Source: Nitrospirota bacterium (GTDB lineage: Bacteria > Nitrospirota > Thermodesulfovibrionia > Thermodesulfovibrionales > JdFR-88). Taken from it: 64,000 nucleotides of DNA. The position numbers and the translations under genes are program-made. The stretch is from assembly GCA_021840255.1 (NCBI GenBank), contig JAKBYX010000001.1, positions 248,001 to 312,000 of the forward strand, written 5' to 3'. Under the pieces are notes generated by a model. It was not told the DNA's origin. It saw only the letters and a program-made list of their open reading frames with translations, and ran no database searches. The number at the start of each line of letters is the position of its first letter. Positions within the stretch are counted from its first letter, which is position 1. This document shows, in pieces, positions 26,367 to 35,168 of this stretch.

Positions 26367-26843
26367 CTAAACTGTCTTTTTTAGCACGCAGACGGCGAAG
26401 GCCGCAATGCCTTCCCCCCTGCCGGTAAAACCCATCCCCTCGTTGGTCTTGGCCTTAACGCTCACCGCCTCCGTATGGAGCACCTCTGAAAGGACCTTCC
26501 GCATGGCCTCGATGTGCGGGGCAAGGCGCGGAGCCTGGGCTATCACTGTGGAGTCCACCGATTCCACCGCAAAGCCTTTTTCACTTGCCAGGCGGACGGT
26601 GTGCTCCAGAAGCACAAGGCTTGATATCCCCTTGTACTTCGCATCAGTGTCCGGGAAGTGCTTCCCTATGTCGCCGGCGCAAAGGGCGCCCAGGATGGAA
26701 TCTATAAGGGCATGAATAAGCGCGTCCGCGTCCGAGTGTCCCGCCAGGCCCTTCTCATATGGTATGCGCACGCCGCCAAGCACAAAAAATTCCCCGGGGG
26801 CAAACCTGTGGCTGTCATATCCGAAACCGGTCCTCATCACCAT
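26367..26843 (-). CDS. ispF: 2-C-methyl-D-erythritol 2,4-cyclodiphosphate synthase IspF
   Basis: The 158-residue protein has GYDSHRFAPG with the zinc-binding aspartate and histidine, GHSDADALIHALIDSILGAL with further ligands, and GMGFTGRGEGIAAFA at the C terminus. It makes MEcPP in the MEP isoprenoid pathway. The gene follows ispD by 7 bases in the conserved order PIN/TRAM-ispD-ispF, so the three are likely one transcript. Confidence 0.97.
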   Translation of the reverse strand: MVMRTGFGYDSHRFAPGEFFVLGGVRIPYEKGLAGHSDADALIHALIDSILGALCAGDIGKHFPDTDAKYKGISSLVLLEHTVRLASEKGFAVESVDSTVIAQAPRLAPHIEAMRKVLSEVLHTEAVSVKAKTNEGMGFTGRGEGIAAFAVCVLKKTV

Positions 26844-26850
26844 AAATGAG

Positions 26851-27582
26851 CTAAAAAACCCCTCCCCTGTGTTTGAAAATGGCCCCGGCTATCATTGCGT
26901 CCTCCGGTGTGGTTATCTTTATGTTCTCGGAAAGGCCCGGCACCACCCTCACCCTGCCCCCAGCCGCCTCAACCAGTGCGGAGTCGTCCGTCCCGTAATG
27001 GCCGTGCGCCATCGCCCCCCTGTAAGCCCGCAAAAGCACATCATACAGAAATATCTGCGGGGTCTGCACGGCAACAAGCCCGTCCCGGGCAAGGGTCCCC
27101 TTCACAGTCCCGCCTTCCCCTCGCTGCTTGATTGTGTCTTTTGGCATCAGGCCCGGCACTACGCCGTCCCAATGATGGACCAACTGCGGCTCAAAAAGGG
27201 CGGCAATAAGGCCGCTTATGAACTGCGCGGTAGCAAACGGACGGACCGCGTCATGTATGGCAACGGCGCTAGTGCCTGCGGGAACAAGGCCAAGCGCGCT
27301 CCAGACCGAATCCTGTCTTTCCTTGCCGCCTTTGGCCAGACGGCGAACCTTCCGGATGCCGCCTTCCGCCAAAAGCGTCTCCAGCGGCCCGAAATCTTCA
27401 TCCCGCACTGCGGGGATCACCTCTTTTATCTCCGCCACCCGGTCCAGCGTCTCCAGCGTTCTTATGATGACCGGCTTTCCTCCCAGCTCGAAAAAGGTCT
27501 TTTTCTTTTTAACACCGCCTGCGGCAGCATCCGAAAACCTTTTTCCAAGCCCGGCGGCGGGGACTATGGCTATGATATCCAT
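26851..27582 (-). CDS. ispD: 2-C-methyl-D-erythritol 4-phosphate cytidylyltransferase IspD
   Basis: The 243-residue nucleotidyltransferase has the CTP-binding VPAAGLGKRF, the AIHDAVRPF signature and VQTPQIFLYDVLLRAYRGA. It makes CDP-methylerythritol for the MEP pathway. A short Lys-rich insert follows the first loop (GVKKKKTFFEL). It lies between the PIN/TRAM gene and ispF. Confidence 0.96.
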   Translation of the reverse strand: MDIIAIVPAAGLGKRFSDAAAGGVKKKKTFFELGGKPVIIRTLETLDRVAEIKEVIPAVRDEDFGPLETLLAEGGIRKVRRLAKGGKERQDSVWSALGLVPAGTSAVAIHDAVRPFATAQFISGLIAALFEPQLVHHWDGVVPGLMPKDTIKQRGEGGTVKGTLARDGLVAVQTPQIFLYDVLLRAYRGAMAHGHYGTDDSALVEAAGGRVRVVPGLSENIKITTPEDAMIAGAIFKHRGGVF

Positions 27583-27602
27583 CTATTGCAACCCCCTCCG
27601 GT

Positions 27603-28610
27603 TCATTTGGCGGCCCTGAGCTCTTCCTTTTCGTATTCTTCCCTGGTCTTGGAAAAAATCATTCTGCCGGCCGTGGTCTGAAGCACACTCGTTACGGTCA
27701 CATCAACGTGCTTGCCTATAAGTTTCCTGCCGTTGTCAACGACCACCATCGTGCCGTCGTCCAGGTAAGCCACCCCCTGGTTCGCCTCCTTGCCTTCCTT
27801 TATTATGAAGACCTTCATCAGCTCGCCCGGCAGCACAACAGGCTTAAGCACGTTTGCTAGCTCGTTTATATTCAAAACTGAGACGCCCTGAAGCTCGGCC
27901 ACCTTGTTCAGGTTGAAATCATTCGTGACCACCTTGGCCCCCAGCATCTTGCCAAGGGCGACCAGTTTGGAATCCACTTCCTTTATCTTGGGAAAGTCTT
28001 CCTCTACTATCCTGATCTCAAGGTTCGTCATCTTTTGCATCCTGTGAAGGATATCAAGCCCCCTCCTGCCCCTTCCACGCTTCATCGCGTCCGGAGAGTC
28101 GGCTATATGCTGCAACTCCTGCAATATGAACTGCGGGAGTATGAAGCTGCCCTCCAGGAAACCCGATTCGCAGATGTCCGCTATCCTGCCATCGATTATA
28201 ACGCTGGTATCGAGTATCTTCAGGTTCTGCTCTTCAGCCTCTCCACGGAACATCCTGAAAAGTCCGGGCACGGTGAGGTTTTGCCCTTTTTTAAGACCTA
28301 TCACCATGCCGCCCCATCCAAGGAGCCCGGCAAGGGCAGAGTCAAATACGGACTTCGTGCCCCCGGGGATTACTTTCGACAGCGGCACAAGAAGAAGATC
28401 AGCAAACAGTATGCCTGCGGCAAGCCCTATGAATCCCCCGATAATGGTCCCAAGCGAAAGCTTTTTAAGCAAGGACTCGACCAGGAGCGTGGCCAGACCC
28501 AACACGATGCCGGCCGCAAGGCCGGCCAGGGGATGACCGTAATTTTGTCCCAGGAAAAATCCAGCCGCGGAAAATACTATCACTATCGCGCTTCTGAAAA
28601 ATGCCAGCAT
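27603..28610 (-). CDS. PIN/TRAM-domain membrane protein (YacL-like)
   Basis: The 335-residue protein has four N-terminal hydrophobic segments (residues 1-105), a PIN nuclease domain starting [20 protein letters not shown] (about residue 145), and a C-terminal TRAM RNA-binding domain with [16 protein letters not shown]. Acidic PIN residues are kept, so RNase activity is likely at the inner membrane. The gene precedes ispD as in many bacteria. Repeat copy B lies between it and degP. The start ATG follows the long gap 28611-28680. Confidence 0.9.
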   Translation of the reverse strand: MLAFFRSAIVIVFSAAGFFLGQNYGHPLAGLAAGIVLGLATLLVESLLKKLSLGTIIGGFIGLAAGILFADLLLVPLSKVIPGGTKSVFDSALAGLLGWGGMVIGLKKGQNLTVPGLFRMFRGEAEEQNLKILDTSVIIDGRIADICESGFLEGSFILPQFILQELQHIADSPDAMKRGRGRRGLDILHRMQKMTNLEIRIVEEDFPKIKEVDSKLVALGKMLGAKVVTNDFNLNKVAELQGVSVLNINELANVLKPVVLPGELMKVFIIKEGKEANQGVAYLDDGTMVVVDNGRKLIGKHVDVTVTSVLQTTAGRMIFSKTREEYEKEELRAAK

Positions 28611-28680
28611 TTTTCCACCCCTTTCCGGGTTTTTCTATTGTTCTCCGGCCCATAAAATTACCTATGCCGGCTAATAAAAA

Positions 28681-28765
28681 TTTTAGGCCCTGAGGGCCTC
28701 GAATGCAGGGTCCAAAAGCCATTCATCATATTCGCTTACCCTTCGGGTTGCGCTCGCTTCTCATT
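28681..28765 (-). repeat. Dispersed intergenic repeat, copy B (between degP and the PIN/TRAM gene)
   Basis: Read on the minus strand it begins ATGAGAAGCGAGCG about 12 bases after the degP stop and ends with GGCCCTCAGGGCCTAAAA. One frame spells SEYDEWLLDPAFEALRA and then TAA; related but frameshifted words occur in copies A and C. The hairpins ACCC-gaa-GGGT and GGCCC-tca-GGGCC keep pairing despite base changes, which suggests RNA or DNA structure matters. Confidence 0.8.
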
Positions 28766-28775
28766 TGCGTTGCGT

Positions 28776-30221
28776 TCAGTTCTGTTTCAGGAGGACGTAC
28801 GACCTTTTCCCTGCGCGGTTGACAAGCAGGAGCACCGGTTTCCTGGTTCCCGCTGTCCTTCTCACCATAGCGTTGAAATCCGCAAGCGTCCGGATGGGCC
28901 TGCGCTCCACCTCTTCGATCACATCGCCCCTCCTTAAGCCCCCTTCGCCGGAAGGACTGTCTGCATCGACACCAGAGATGACAACGCCTCTTTCCCCGGC
29001 GGGCAGGCCCAGCTGCCTGATAATGTCCCTGGTAAGGTCCATTACACCCAGCCCGGAAAAGGCGCTCCTGTGGATCTCCGCACGAGGGGTCATAAGCTCT
29101 TCATTCTGGGCGAGATCGGCCGGGTACTGCCCAAGTTCCACGCGGAGACGGATCTCCCGCCTGCCCCTGAGCACCTCAACCGGGACATTCAGGCCCGGGC
29201 CGGTCTCAGCCACCATGTTCTTAAGCGATGCCGGGCTTTCGACCGCCTTGCCCCCGAACTCCACTATGGTATCGCCCCTTCTTATGCCCGCCTTTGCGGC
29301 TGGGCTTCCAGGCGACACGTCGCTGATGAGGGCCCCCTCATCGGTGGGCAGTCCGAACTTGCCGGCCAGCCCCGGCGTAAGGTCCTGCATGGTGACGCCT
29401 ATCCATCCCCTGATGACCTTCCCATTGGTTTTAAGCTGTCCCATTATCTCGCGGGCCATGTTGCTTGGCACCGCGAACCCTATCCCCTGAAAACCGCCGC
29501 TTTTAGAGAATATCGCCGTATTTATGCCTATGACCCGCCCGCTCACATCCACAAGCGGCCCGCCCGAATTCCCCGGGTTAATGGGTGCGTCTGTCTGTAT
29601 GAAATCCTCGTAGTCCGCTATGCCCACATTGGCCCTTCCCACGGCGCTTATGATACCCATCGTAATGGTATGGCTAAGGCTGAAGGGGTTGCCTATTGCC
29701 AGCACGAACTGCCCTGCCTCAATGGAATCGGAATCCCCCCATGTTATCTCTGGAAGCCCTGATGCATCTATCTTGAGAAGGGCAATGTCCGACTTTGGAT
29801 CCGTGCCGATTATTTTCCCCTCAAAAGTCCTTTTATCAAGCAGGGTGACAGTTATTTCATCGGAATCCGCTATGACATGGTTATTGGTTATTATGTATCC
29901 ATCCGGCGAAACGATCACCCCGGAACCAAGACTCTTTTCGCTCCACATCCCAGGGGCTTCGGAAAAAGCGCCCTTGCCCTCAAGCCCGTCTCCGCCCGCC
30001 TTTGGGACAAGCCGCTGGCTTGAGATATTGACCACCGAAGGTGATACGGCTTTGACTATCCCGGAAAAGTCCCTTACGCCGGTGAAGGGGATAACCACCG
30101 GACGGGACCCACCGGACCGTCCGCCCGGCAGTCCGATAACGTTTCCAAACCGGTAAAAAACAAACCACCCTGTCAGACACCCGATAAGCAAAAGGCCGAT
30201 GGCCCAAATAGTCTTCTTCAC
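28776..30221 (-). CDS. degP: DegP/DegQ-type periplasmic serine protease with two PDZ domains
   Basis: The 481-residue protein has an N-terminal membrane anchor, a trypsin-like domain with TNNHVI (His), SDIALLKI (Asp) and PGNSGGPLVD (Ser), then PDZ1 (GWIGVTMQDLTPGLAGKFGL) and PDZ2 (GVVISGVDADSPSGEGGLRRGD). Such proteases degrade or refold damaged envelope proteins. The signal is probably an uncleaved anchor since no clear cleavage site is seen. It diverges from the PBP1A gene. Confidence 0.93.
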   Translation of the reverse strand: MKKTIWAIGLLLIGCLTGWFVFYRFGNVIGLPGGRSGGSRPVVIPFTGVRDFSGIVKAVSPSVVNISSQRLVPKAGGDGLEGKGAFSEAPGMWSEKSLGSGVIVSPDGYIITNNHVIADSDEITVTLLDKRTFEGKIIGTDPKSDIALLKIDASGLPEITWGDSDSIEAGQFVLAIGNPFSLSHTITMGIISAVGRANVGIADYEDFIQTDAPINPGNSGGPLVDVSGRVIGINTAIFSKSGGFQGIGFAVPSNMAREIMGQLKTNGKVIRGWIGVTMQDLTPGLAGKFGLPTDEGALISDVSPGSPAAKAGIRRGDTIVEFGGKAVESPASLKNMVAETGPGLNVPVEVLRGRREIRLRVELGQYPADLAQNEELMTPRAEIHRSAFSGLGVMDLTRDIIRQLGLPAGERGVVISGVDADSPSGEGGLRRGDVIEEVERRPIRTLADFNAMVRRTAGTRKPVLLLVNRAGKRSYVLLKQN

Positions 30222-30259
30222 TATTATTATTATAATCTCAATAATAAAAGGTAAGCAAT

Positions 30260-30318
30260 TTTTTACTCCCCCGGGGCATCAAATGCATGGACTCCCTTTT
30301 TCTCCGCTTCCCATTGAT
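30260..30318 (-). repeat. Decayed copy (E) of the dispersed repeat, tentative
   Basis: On the minus strand, GGAAGCGGAG, then GAGTCC, GCATTTGATGCCCC and GAGTAAAA align with copies C and D. Similarity is patchy, so this is a weak call. It lies in the 180-base gap between degP and the PBP1A promoter. Confidence 0.35.
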
Positions 30319-30365
30319 ATCGCGGCCAAAAATTGCCTTCCGGAGACATTTTCCCGGCAAGCGCT

Positions 30366-30395
30366 TTGACAGACGTTTTCCGCGCATTTTATAAT
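30366..30395 (+). promoter_or_regulatory. Near-perfect sigma-70 promoter of the PBP1A gene
   Basis: TTGACA (30366-30371) and TATAAT (30390-30395) are both consensus with an 18-base spacer. Transcription would begin near 30402, two bases before the ATG at 30404. No ribosome-binding site is present, so the mRNA may be leaderless. Confidence 0.75.
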
Positions 30396-30403
30396 TTTGT
30401 TGA

Positions 30404-32716
30404 ATGAAAAAATTCTGGTTCGTCTTTCTTGTAGTGCTAATCCCTCTTATCGCCGGCACGGCAGTAGGGGGATACCTTGGAATAATCAAGGACACCCCTT
30501 CCATAAGGGAACTTACCAAGGGCAATACCCCAGGCACGGACATTTACGCCGACGACGACACCTTCGTGGCCGAGATCAGCACCCAAAAAAGCATCCAGGT
30601 ACCCTTCAGGGAGATACCGGAAAACCTGATAGACGCGGTGGTGTCCGTGGAGGATGCCCGGTTTTACAAGCACAAGGGGCTGGACTACATAGGCCTTATC
30701 AGGGCGGCGTTGACGGACCTCTACTATCACCGCATAAAGGAGGGGGGCAGCACCATCACCCAGCAGCTTGCCAAGATAACCTTCCTGAGCCCGGAGCGCA
30801 CGTTTAAAAGGAAACTCCGGGAGGCGGCCTTGGCCATAAAGATAGAAAAAAAACTGACAAAGGACCAGATATTGGAGCTCTATCTTAACCGCGTGTATTT
30901 CGGGCACGGCGCCTACGGCGTCCAGAAGGCCGCCAAGCTCTACTTTGGAAAACCCGTTTCCAGGCTTACCCTGCCGGAGGCCGCGCTGCTGGCCGGCCTC
31001 ATAAAAGGCCCCGGTGAGTTCTCGCCTTTTATCAACCCGCAAAAGGCGAAGGTGCGCCAGGGTTTCGTGCTTCAAAGAATGCATGAGGAAGGCTATATTA
31101 CCAAGGCCCAGATGCTGCGGGCGTTCAAGACACAGATAAGACTGAGCCCTGTAACTCCCAGCTTCGAGTCCAACGCATACTTTGTGGATTACGTAAAGAA
31201 ATACCTCCTGCAAAAATACGGCGCCAAGTTGGTTTACTCCGGAGGGCTCAAGGTATACACTACCCTAAGGAAAGACTACCAGGCAGCGGCGGAGGAGTCC
31301 CTGAGAGAGGGTCTGAGGGACGTGGACAAGCGGCGGGGTTGGCGTGGGCCGATACGGCATATTAACGACCTTAGCACACTGAAATGGGGGGAAAGCTCAT
31401 CTTCGGTGCTGCCTGCCAGGCGGGAGATAACCGATGGGACAGTCCTGAAAGTCACTCCGGCCAGAGCCCTTGTAGATGTCGGGGGCCGCACAGGCGTGCT
31501 TTTGAAGAGCGATGCCATGTGGGCGCAGACGGTCCTCCAGCCTGACGGCAAAACAAGGATCATAAAAAATTTTAATCTTACAAAGATCCTGCTCCCCGGG
31601 GATGTCATAGAGGTCAGGGTGAAGTCCTCACAGGCGAAGGGGCTTTTCGGCCTCTCGCTTGAGCAGGAGCCTCAAGTGCAGGGGGCGTTGGTGGCAATGG
31701 ACCCGAAAACGGGTTTTGTCCGGGCGCTTGTGGGAGGATATGAGTATCTGCAAAGCGAGTACGACCGGGCCCTTTACTCCAAGAGGCAGGCCGGTTCGTC
31801 ATTCAAGCCGATCATCTACGGTGCGGCCGTAAACGAAGGCATACCGCCTTCCTACGTGATAGATGACGCGCCGGTAACGTACCAGTGGAACGGGGGGGAA
31901 TGGAGCCCAAAGAATTACGAACGGGACTATTCAGGCCCAACCTCCCTCAGGGATGCGCTTGCCCATTCAATAAACGTGGTCACCGTTAAGCTTCTGGATC
32001 ACATAGGGGTTGACAAGGCCATAGATTTCGCGCATCTGATGGGTATCAATGAGCCCATGCCGCGCGACCTTACCCTGGCCCTTGGCTCTCTGAGCATAAC
32101 GCCCATCGACCTGCTGACAGCCTATGCCCCTTATGACAATGGGGGCACCAGGGTGCGGCCGATAATAATAAAATACATAACCGACTCCAAAGGCCGGATA
32201 CTGGAGTCCAACCAGCCTTCGACGGAAAAAGTGATCACCCCGCAGGTTGCTTTCATCATGACCTCTATGCTGCAAGACGTTGTGAGAAACGGAACGGGCT
32301 GGCGTGCGCGGGTGCTGGGGCAGGACGTTGCGGGCAAGACAGGGACAACCAGCGATTACCGCGACGCCTGGTTCATCGGTTTTTCACCCGATCTTATGGC
32401 CGCCTCGTGGGTTGGCTTTGACAATATGCAGAGCTTGGGCCAGGGAGAGACCGGCGCCAGGGCCGCAAGCCCCATTTGGGTGAACTTCATGAGATACGCC
32501 ATGAGTAAATCTCCGTCTGAAGATTTCGGGCCTCCTCCGGATGGCGTCTCCGCTTACACCGTGGACTCTGTAACCGGCGATATTATAGACAATTCCACGG
32601 CGCCTGTTACAAACCCCGAGTATTACAAGGAATACTTCATTACGGGTACGGAACCGCAGCAGGGAACGCACCTTGCCCCCCTGCAGCCGCGTTACAACGG
32701 GGGCGTCACGAACTAA
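30404..32716 (+). CDS. mrcA: Penicillin-binding protein 1A (bifunctional glycosyltransferase/transpeptidase)
   Basis: The 770-residue protein has an N-terminal membrane anchor, a GT51 domain (VEDARFYKHKGLDYIGLIRA, GGSTITQQLAK), an OB-like insert (about residues 290-430), and a transpeptidase domain with SSFK (GSSFKPIIYGA), SINVVTVK (SxN) and KTGTT (AGKTGTTSDYRDAWF). It polymerises and cross-links peptidoglycan in the periplasm. The promoter implies a leaderless transcript. The TPR protein gene follows 16 bases later. Confidence 0.96.
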   Translation: MKKFWFVFLVVLIPLIAGTAVGGYLGIIKDTPSIRELTKGNTPGTDIYADDDTFVAEISTQKSIQVPFREIPENLIDAVVSVEDARFYKHKGLDYIGLIRAALTDLYYHRIKEGGSTITQQLAKITFLSPERTFKRKLREAALAIKIEKKLTKDQILELYLNRVYFGHGAYGVQKAAKLYFGKPVSRLTLPEAALLAGLIKGPGEFSPFINPQKAKVRQGFVLQRMHEEGYITKAQMLRAFKTQIRLSPVTPSFESNAYFVDYVKKYLLQKYGAKLVYSGGLKVYTTLRKDYQAAAEESLREGLRDVDKRRGWRGPIRHINDLSTLKWGESSSSVLPARREITDGTVLKVTPARALVDVGGRTGVLLKSDAMWAQTVLQPDGKTRIIKNFNLTKILLPGDVIEVRVKSSQAKGLFGLSLEQEPQVQGALVAMDPKTGFVRALVGGYEYLQSEYDRALYSKRQAGSSFKPIIYGAAVNEGIPPSYVIDDAPVTYQWNGGEWSPKNYERDYSGPTSLRDALAHSINVVTVKLLDHIGVDKAIDFAHLMGINEPMPRDLTLALGSLSITPIDLLTAYAPYDNGGTRVRPIIIKYITDSKGRILESNQPSTEKVITPQVAFIMTSMLQDVVRNGTGWRARVLGQDVAGKTGTTSDYRDAWFIGFSPDLMAASWVGFDNMQSLGQGETGARAASPIWVNFMRYAMSKSPSEDFGPPPDGVSAYTVDSVTGDIIDNSTAPVTNPEYYKEYFITGTEPQQGTHLAPLQPRYNGGVTN

Positions 32717-32732
32717 AAGGAGGGAATACGAT

Positions 32733-33113
32733 ATGATCTTAAAAAAGCTTCCGGCCAGTGAAGGTATTGCCGCCGTCATCGTCATGCTTGCCGTTGCGCT
32801 CGTTTTTCCTGTGCAGTCATTTTCGGCCCCGCCCTCCAAGACCCACTCTGTTTATGAGAAGGCACTCTCCGCTTACTCCCGAGGAGATTACGGGAAGGCC
32901 GAAAGGCTTCTTAAAAAGGACGTAAAGGAGCGCCCAGTTGCACCCAGCTATTACCTGCTTGGCTATGCAAGCTACAAGCTTGGCCATAGGCGGGCGGCAA
33001 AAAGATATTTCAGCGATGCATACCTGATAGATCCGCGGCTCAACCCCAAAGACATTGGCAAAGAGTTCCAAAAAGCCATGGGAACGGGGAGGCGCTGCGG
33101 GACCAGAAAATGA
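32733..33113 (+). CDS. Exported TPR-like protein
   Basis: The 126-residue protein has a signal peptide ending around QSFSAPP and two tetratricopeptide-like helices (AYSRGDYGKAERLLKKDV and YYLLGYASYKLGHRRAAKRY). It may act in the periplasm as a protein-binding adaptor, perhaps with PBP1A, which it follows by 16 bases. ATG 32733 is preceded by AGGAGGG. Its stop codon is formed by the first bases of repeat copy C. Confidence 0.75.
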   Translation: MILKKLPASEGIAAVIVMLAVALVFPVQSFSAPPSKTHSVYEKALSAYSRGDYGKAERLLKKDVKERPVAPSYYLLGYASYKLGHRRAAKRYFSDAYLIDPRLNPKDIGKEFQKAMGTGRRCGTRK

Positions 33114-33199
33114 GAAGCGGAGCGTGACCCAAAGGGTAAGCGAAGCGAATATGATGAATTAGCGTTTGAACCCTGCGTTCGAGGCCCGGAGGGACTAAA
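33109..33199 (+). repeat. Dispersed intergenic repeat, copy C (between the TPR gene and phosphomannomutase)
   Basis: It begins AATGAGAAGCGGAGCGTGAC at the TPR stop codon and ends GGCCCGGAGGGACTAAA at the next start. GGAGGG provides the phosphomannomutase ribosome-binding site, as in copy A for ruvA. An extra G near 33119 shifts its internal frame relative to copy A. The hairpin ACCC-aaa-GGGT is kept. Confidence 0.8.
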
Positions 33200-34561
33200 A
33201 TGACAGCTCACATATTCAGGCAATACGATATACGGGGGGTCTGGGGCAGAGACCTGAACGAGGACATCGTCTACGCCATAGGCAGGGCGATGGCCTTCCG
33301 GCTATATGAAAGGTTTGAAGGCAAAACGGACCTGAAGGTCACGATCGCCCGCGATGTAAGGCTAAGCTCACCCGCCATGCTTTTCGCTCTTTCCCGTGCA
33401 TTCATGGAAAGCGGAATAGACGTTATAGACCTGGGGACCTGCCCAACCCCGTTGCAGTACTTCTCCCTCTTCAGGATGCCGGTGGACGGCGGCGCAATGA
33501 TAACGGCAAGCCACAACCCTGGCAAGTTCAACGGCCTCAAGCTCTCGATAGGCACCGAGACCCTTTATGGGGATGAGATTCAGCGCATCAGGCAATATAT
33601 CGAGGATGACAGGACGGTAAACGGACACGGCGCGTTTATCCAGCATGACATATTGCCCGAGTACATGGAGTATATGTGGAACCAGTTCGGCCAAATGGGC
33701 GGCTTGAAGGCCGTGCTGGACTGCGGCAACGGGGTTGCCGGCCTGGTTGCCCCGGATCTTTTCAATAGCATGGGTATTGAGACTGTTCAGCTGTACTGCA
33801 CACCCGACGGCAGGTTCCCCAATCACCACCCGGACCCGGTGGTGCCGGAGAACCTAAAAGTCCTCATAAATACGGTGCTCAAAGAAAAGGCGGACGTCGG
33901 AATAGGCTACGACGGGGACGGGGACAGGATAGGTGTGGTGGACGGAGACGGCGAGATCATCTGGGGAGACAGGCTGCTTGCGCTTTTTGCACGGCAACTG
34001 CTTCTGGAGCACCCCGGAGCGGCGGTGATCGGGGAGGTAAAATGCTCGCAGAGCCTTTATGACGACATAGAGGCCAGGGGCGGAGTCCCCATGATGTGGA
34101 AGACCGGACATTCCCTTATAAAAAGCAAAATGAGGGAGTCCGGGGCGCTTCTGGCCGGAGAGATGAGCGGCCACATATTCTTCAAGGACAGGTATTTCGG
34201 GTTTGACGACGCCCTGTACGCAAGCCTGCGCCTGATGGAAGCCCTCAAGAGAAACGGCCCTCCGTACTCGGTAAAAAGGCTGCTCAAGGGCCTTCCCCGC
34301 ATGTCATCCACCCCGGAGATACGCGTGGATTGCCCGGACGGCAGGAAGTTCGATGTAGTGGAGCGGATAAAGGAAGAGCTGGGCAGAGAACACCCCATAA
34401 TCGATATAGACGGGGTCAGGGTGCGGTACACGAATGGATGGGGCCTCGTGAGGGCATCAAATACGCAGCCTGCGCTAGTGCTGCGCTTCGAGGCGGTAAA
34501 CGATGAGGCCCTTCAAAAAATACGTCTGGACGTAGAGGAAAAACTGGAAAGGCTTCTTTGA
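33200..34561 (+). CDS. Phosphomannomutase/phosphoglucomutase
   Basis: The 453-residue alpha-D-phosphohexomutase has MITASHNPGKFNGLK (phosphoserine loop), IGYDGDGDRIGVVDGDGE (metal-binding loop), and the sugar-binding loop GEMSGHIFFKDRY, ending with the phosphate-binding RASNTQPALVLRFEA. It interconverts 1- and 6-phosphates of mannose or glucose for polysaccharide, LPS or O-antigen synthesis. It resembles Pseudomonas AlgC; substrate choice cannot be told from the sequence. The ribosome-binding site lies in repeat copy C. Confidence 0.93.
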   Translation: MTAHIFRQYDIRGVWGRDLNEDIVYAIGRAMAFRLYERFEGKTDLKVTIARDVRLSSPAMLFALSRAFMESGIDVIDLGTCPTPLQYFSLFRMPVDGGAMITASHNPGKFNGLKLSIGTETLYGDEIQRIRQYIEDDRTVNGHGAFIQHDILPEYMEYMWNQFGQMGGLKAVLDCGNGVAGLVAPDLFNSMGIETVQLYCTPDGRFPNHHPDPVVPENLKVLINTVLKEKADVGIGYDGDGDRIGVVDGDGEIIWGDRLLALFARQLLLEHPGAAVIGEVKCSQSLYDDIEARGGVPMMWKTGHSLIKSKMRESGALLAGEMSGHIFFKDRYFGFDDALYASLRLMEALKRNGPPYSVKRLLKGLPRMSSTPEIRVDCPDGRKFDVVERIKEELGREHPIIDIDGVRVRYTNGWGLVRASNTQPALVLRFEAVNDEALQKIRLDVEEKLERLL

Positions 34562-34648
34562 TTTGATCCGCACCCGGCTTTAAGGTTTTTTAATTTTAGT
34601 TTTGATTTTTCGTTTTGTGCGGGAATCGCTAAAGAGGAACTGGAAAAG

Positions 34649-35092
34649 CTACTTCGATTTTTTGTCCCTTTGCTTGGCCGACAGGTAAACCACGCAGTCC
34701 TCGCAGATGCGCCCGGTGGTCCGGTTGCATATCATGCGGTTTAGCTCCCAGCAGGGGTTCGTCCTGTCTATGAAAGCCGAGCAACTGCTGCGGCGCTCCT
34801 CCGAGCAGTTTGTTATCTCCCAGCAGGGGGCGTACTGGAGCAGGCGCTTTATCCCCTCTATGCTTATCTTTTTGTGATGGATGAGGTCCCGGATGCACAT
34901 AAGCCACTTGATATCGTTTTCGGAATAGTAGCGGTTCTTGTTCCGCCTGGAAGGTTTCAGAAGGCCATGTTTTTCATATAGCCTGAGAGTCTGGTCGGTG
35001 GTTCCGACCAATTCGGAAACAACCCCAATGGGATAAAGGGGCATGTCCTGTTTCTGCTTGCCCTCGAGCAATTCGTTGTTCCTTGCTTTCAT
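34649..35092 (-). CDS. MerR-family regulator with a C-terminal cysteine cluster
   Basis: The 147-residue protein has an N-terminal MerR winged helix (YPIGVVSELVGTTDQTLRLY), a dimer helix, and a C-terminal half with seven cysteines (CWEITNC, SSC, NPCWEL, MIC, GRICEDC). CWE-type pairs like these are seen in iron-sulfur or zinc-sensing modules. It could sense metal or redox state and control DNA bending at a promoter. It is convergent with the phosphomannomutase gene; the gap between them (34562-34648) holds a T-rich tract. No target operator was recognised. Confidence 0.82.
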   Translation of the reverse strand: MKARNNELLEGKQKQDMPLYPIGVVSELVGTTDQTLRLYEKHGLLKPSRRNKNRYYSENDIKWLMCIRDLIHHKKISIEGIKRLLQYAPCWEITNCSEERRSSCSAFIDRTNPCWELNRMICNRTTGRICEDCVVYLSAKQRDKKSK

Positions 35093-35168
35093 CCGGCCCG
35101 ATTAATAAACAATGAAAACCCCTGACACATCAAATCTGCATTATTAAACCTTTTTTGCAGCAAAAAAA

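Noticed and set aside
26764-27681. Plus-strand frame of 305 codons over ispF and ispD
   Set aside because: Antisense shadow; composition is Arg/Pro/His-rich without motif.
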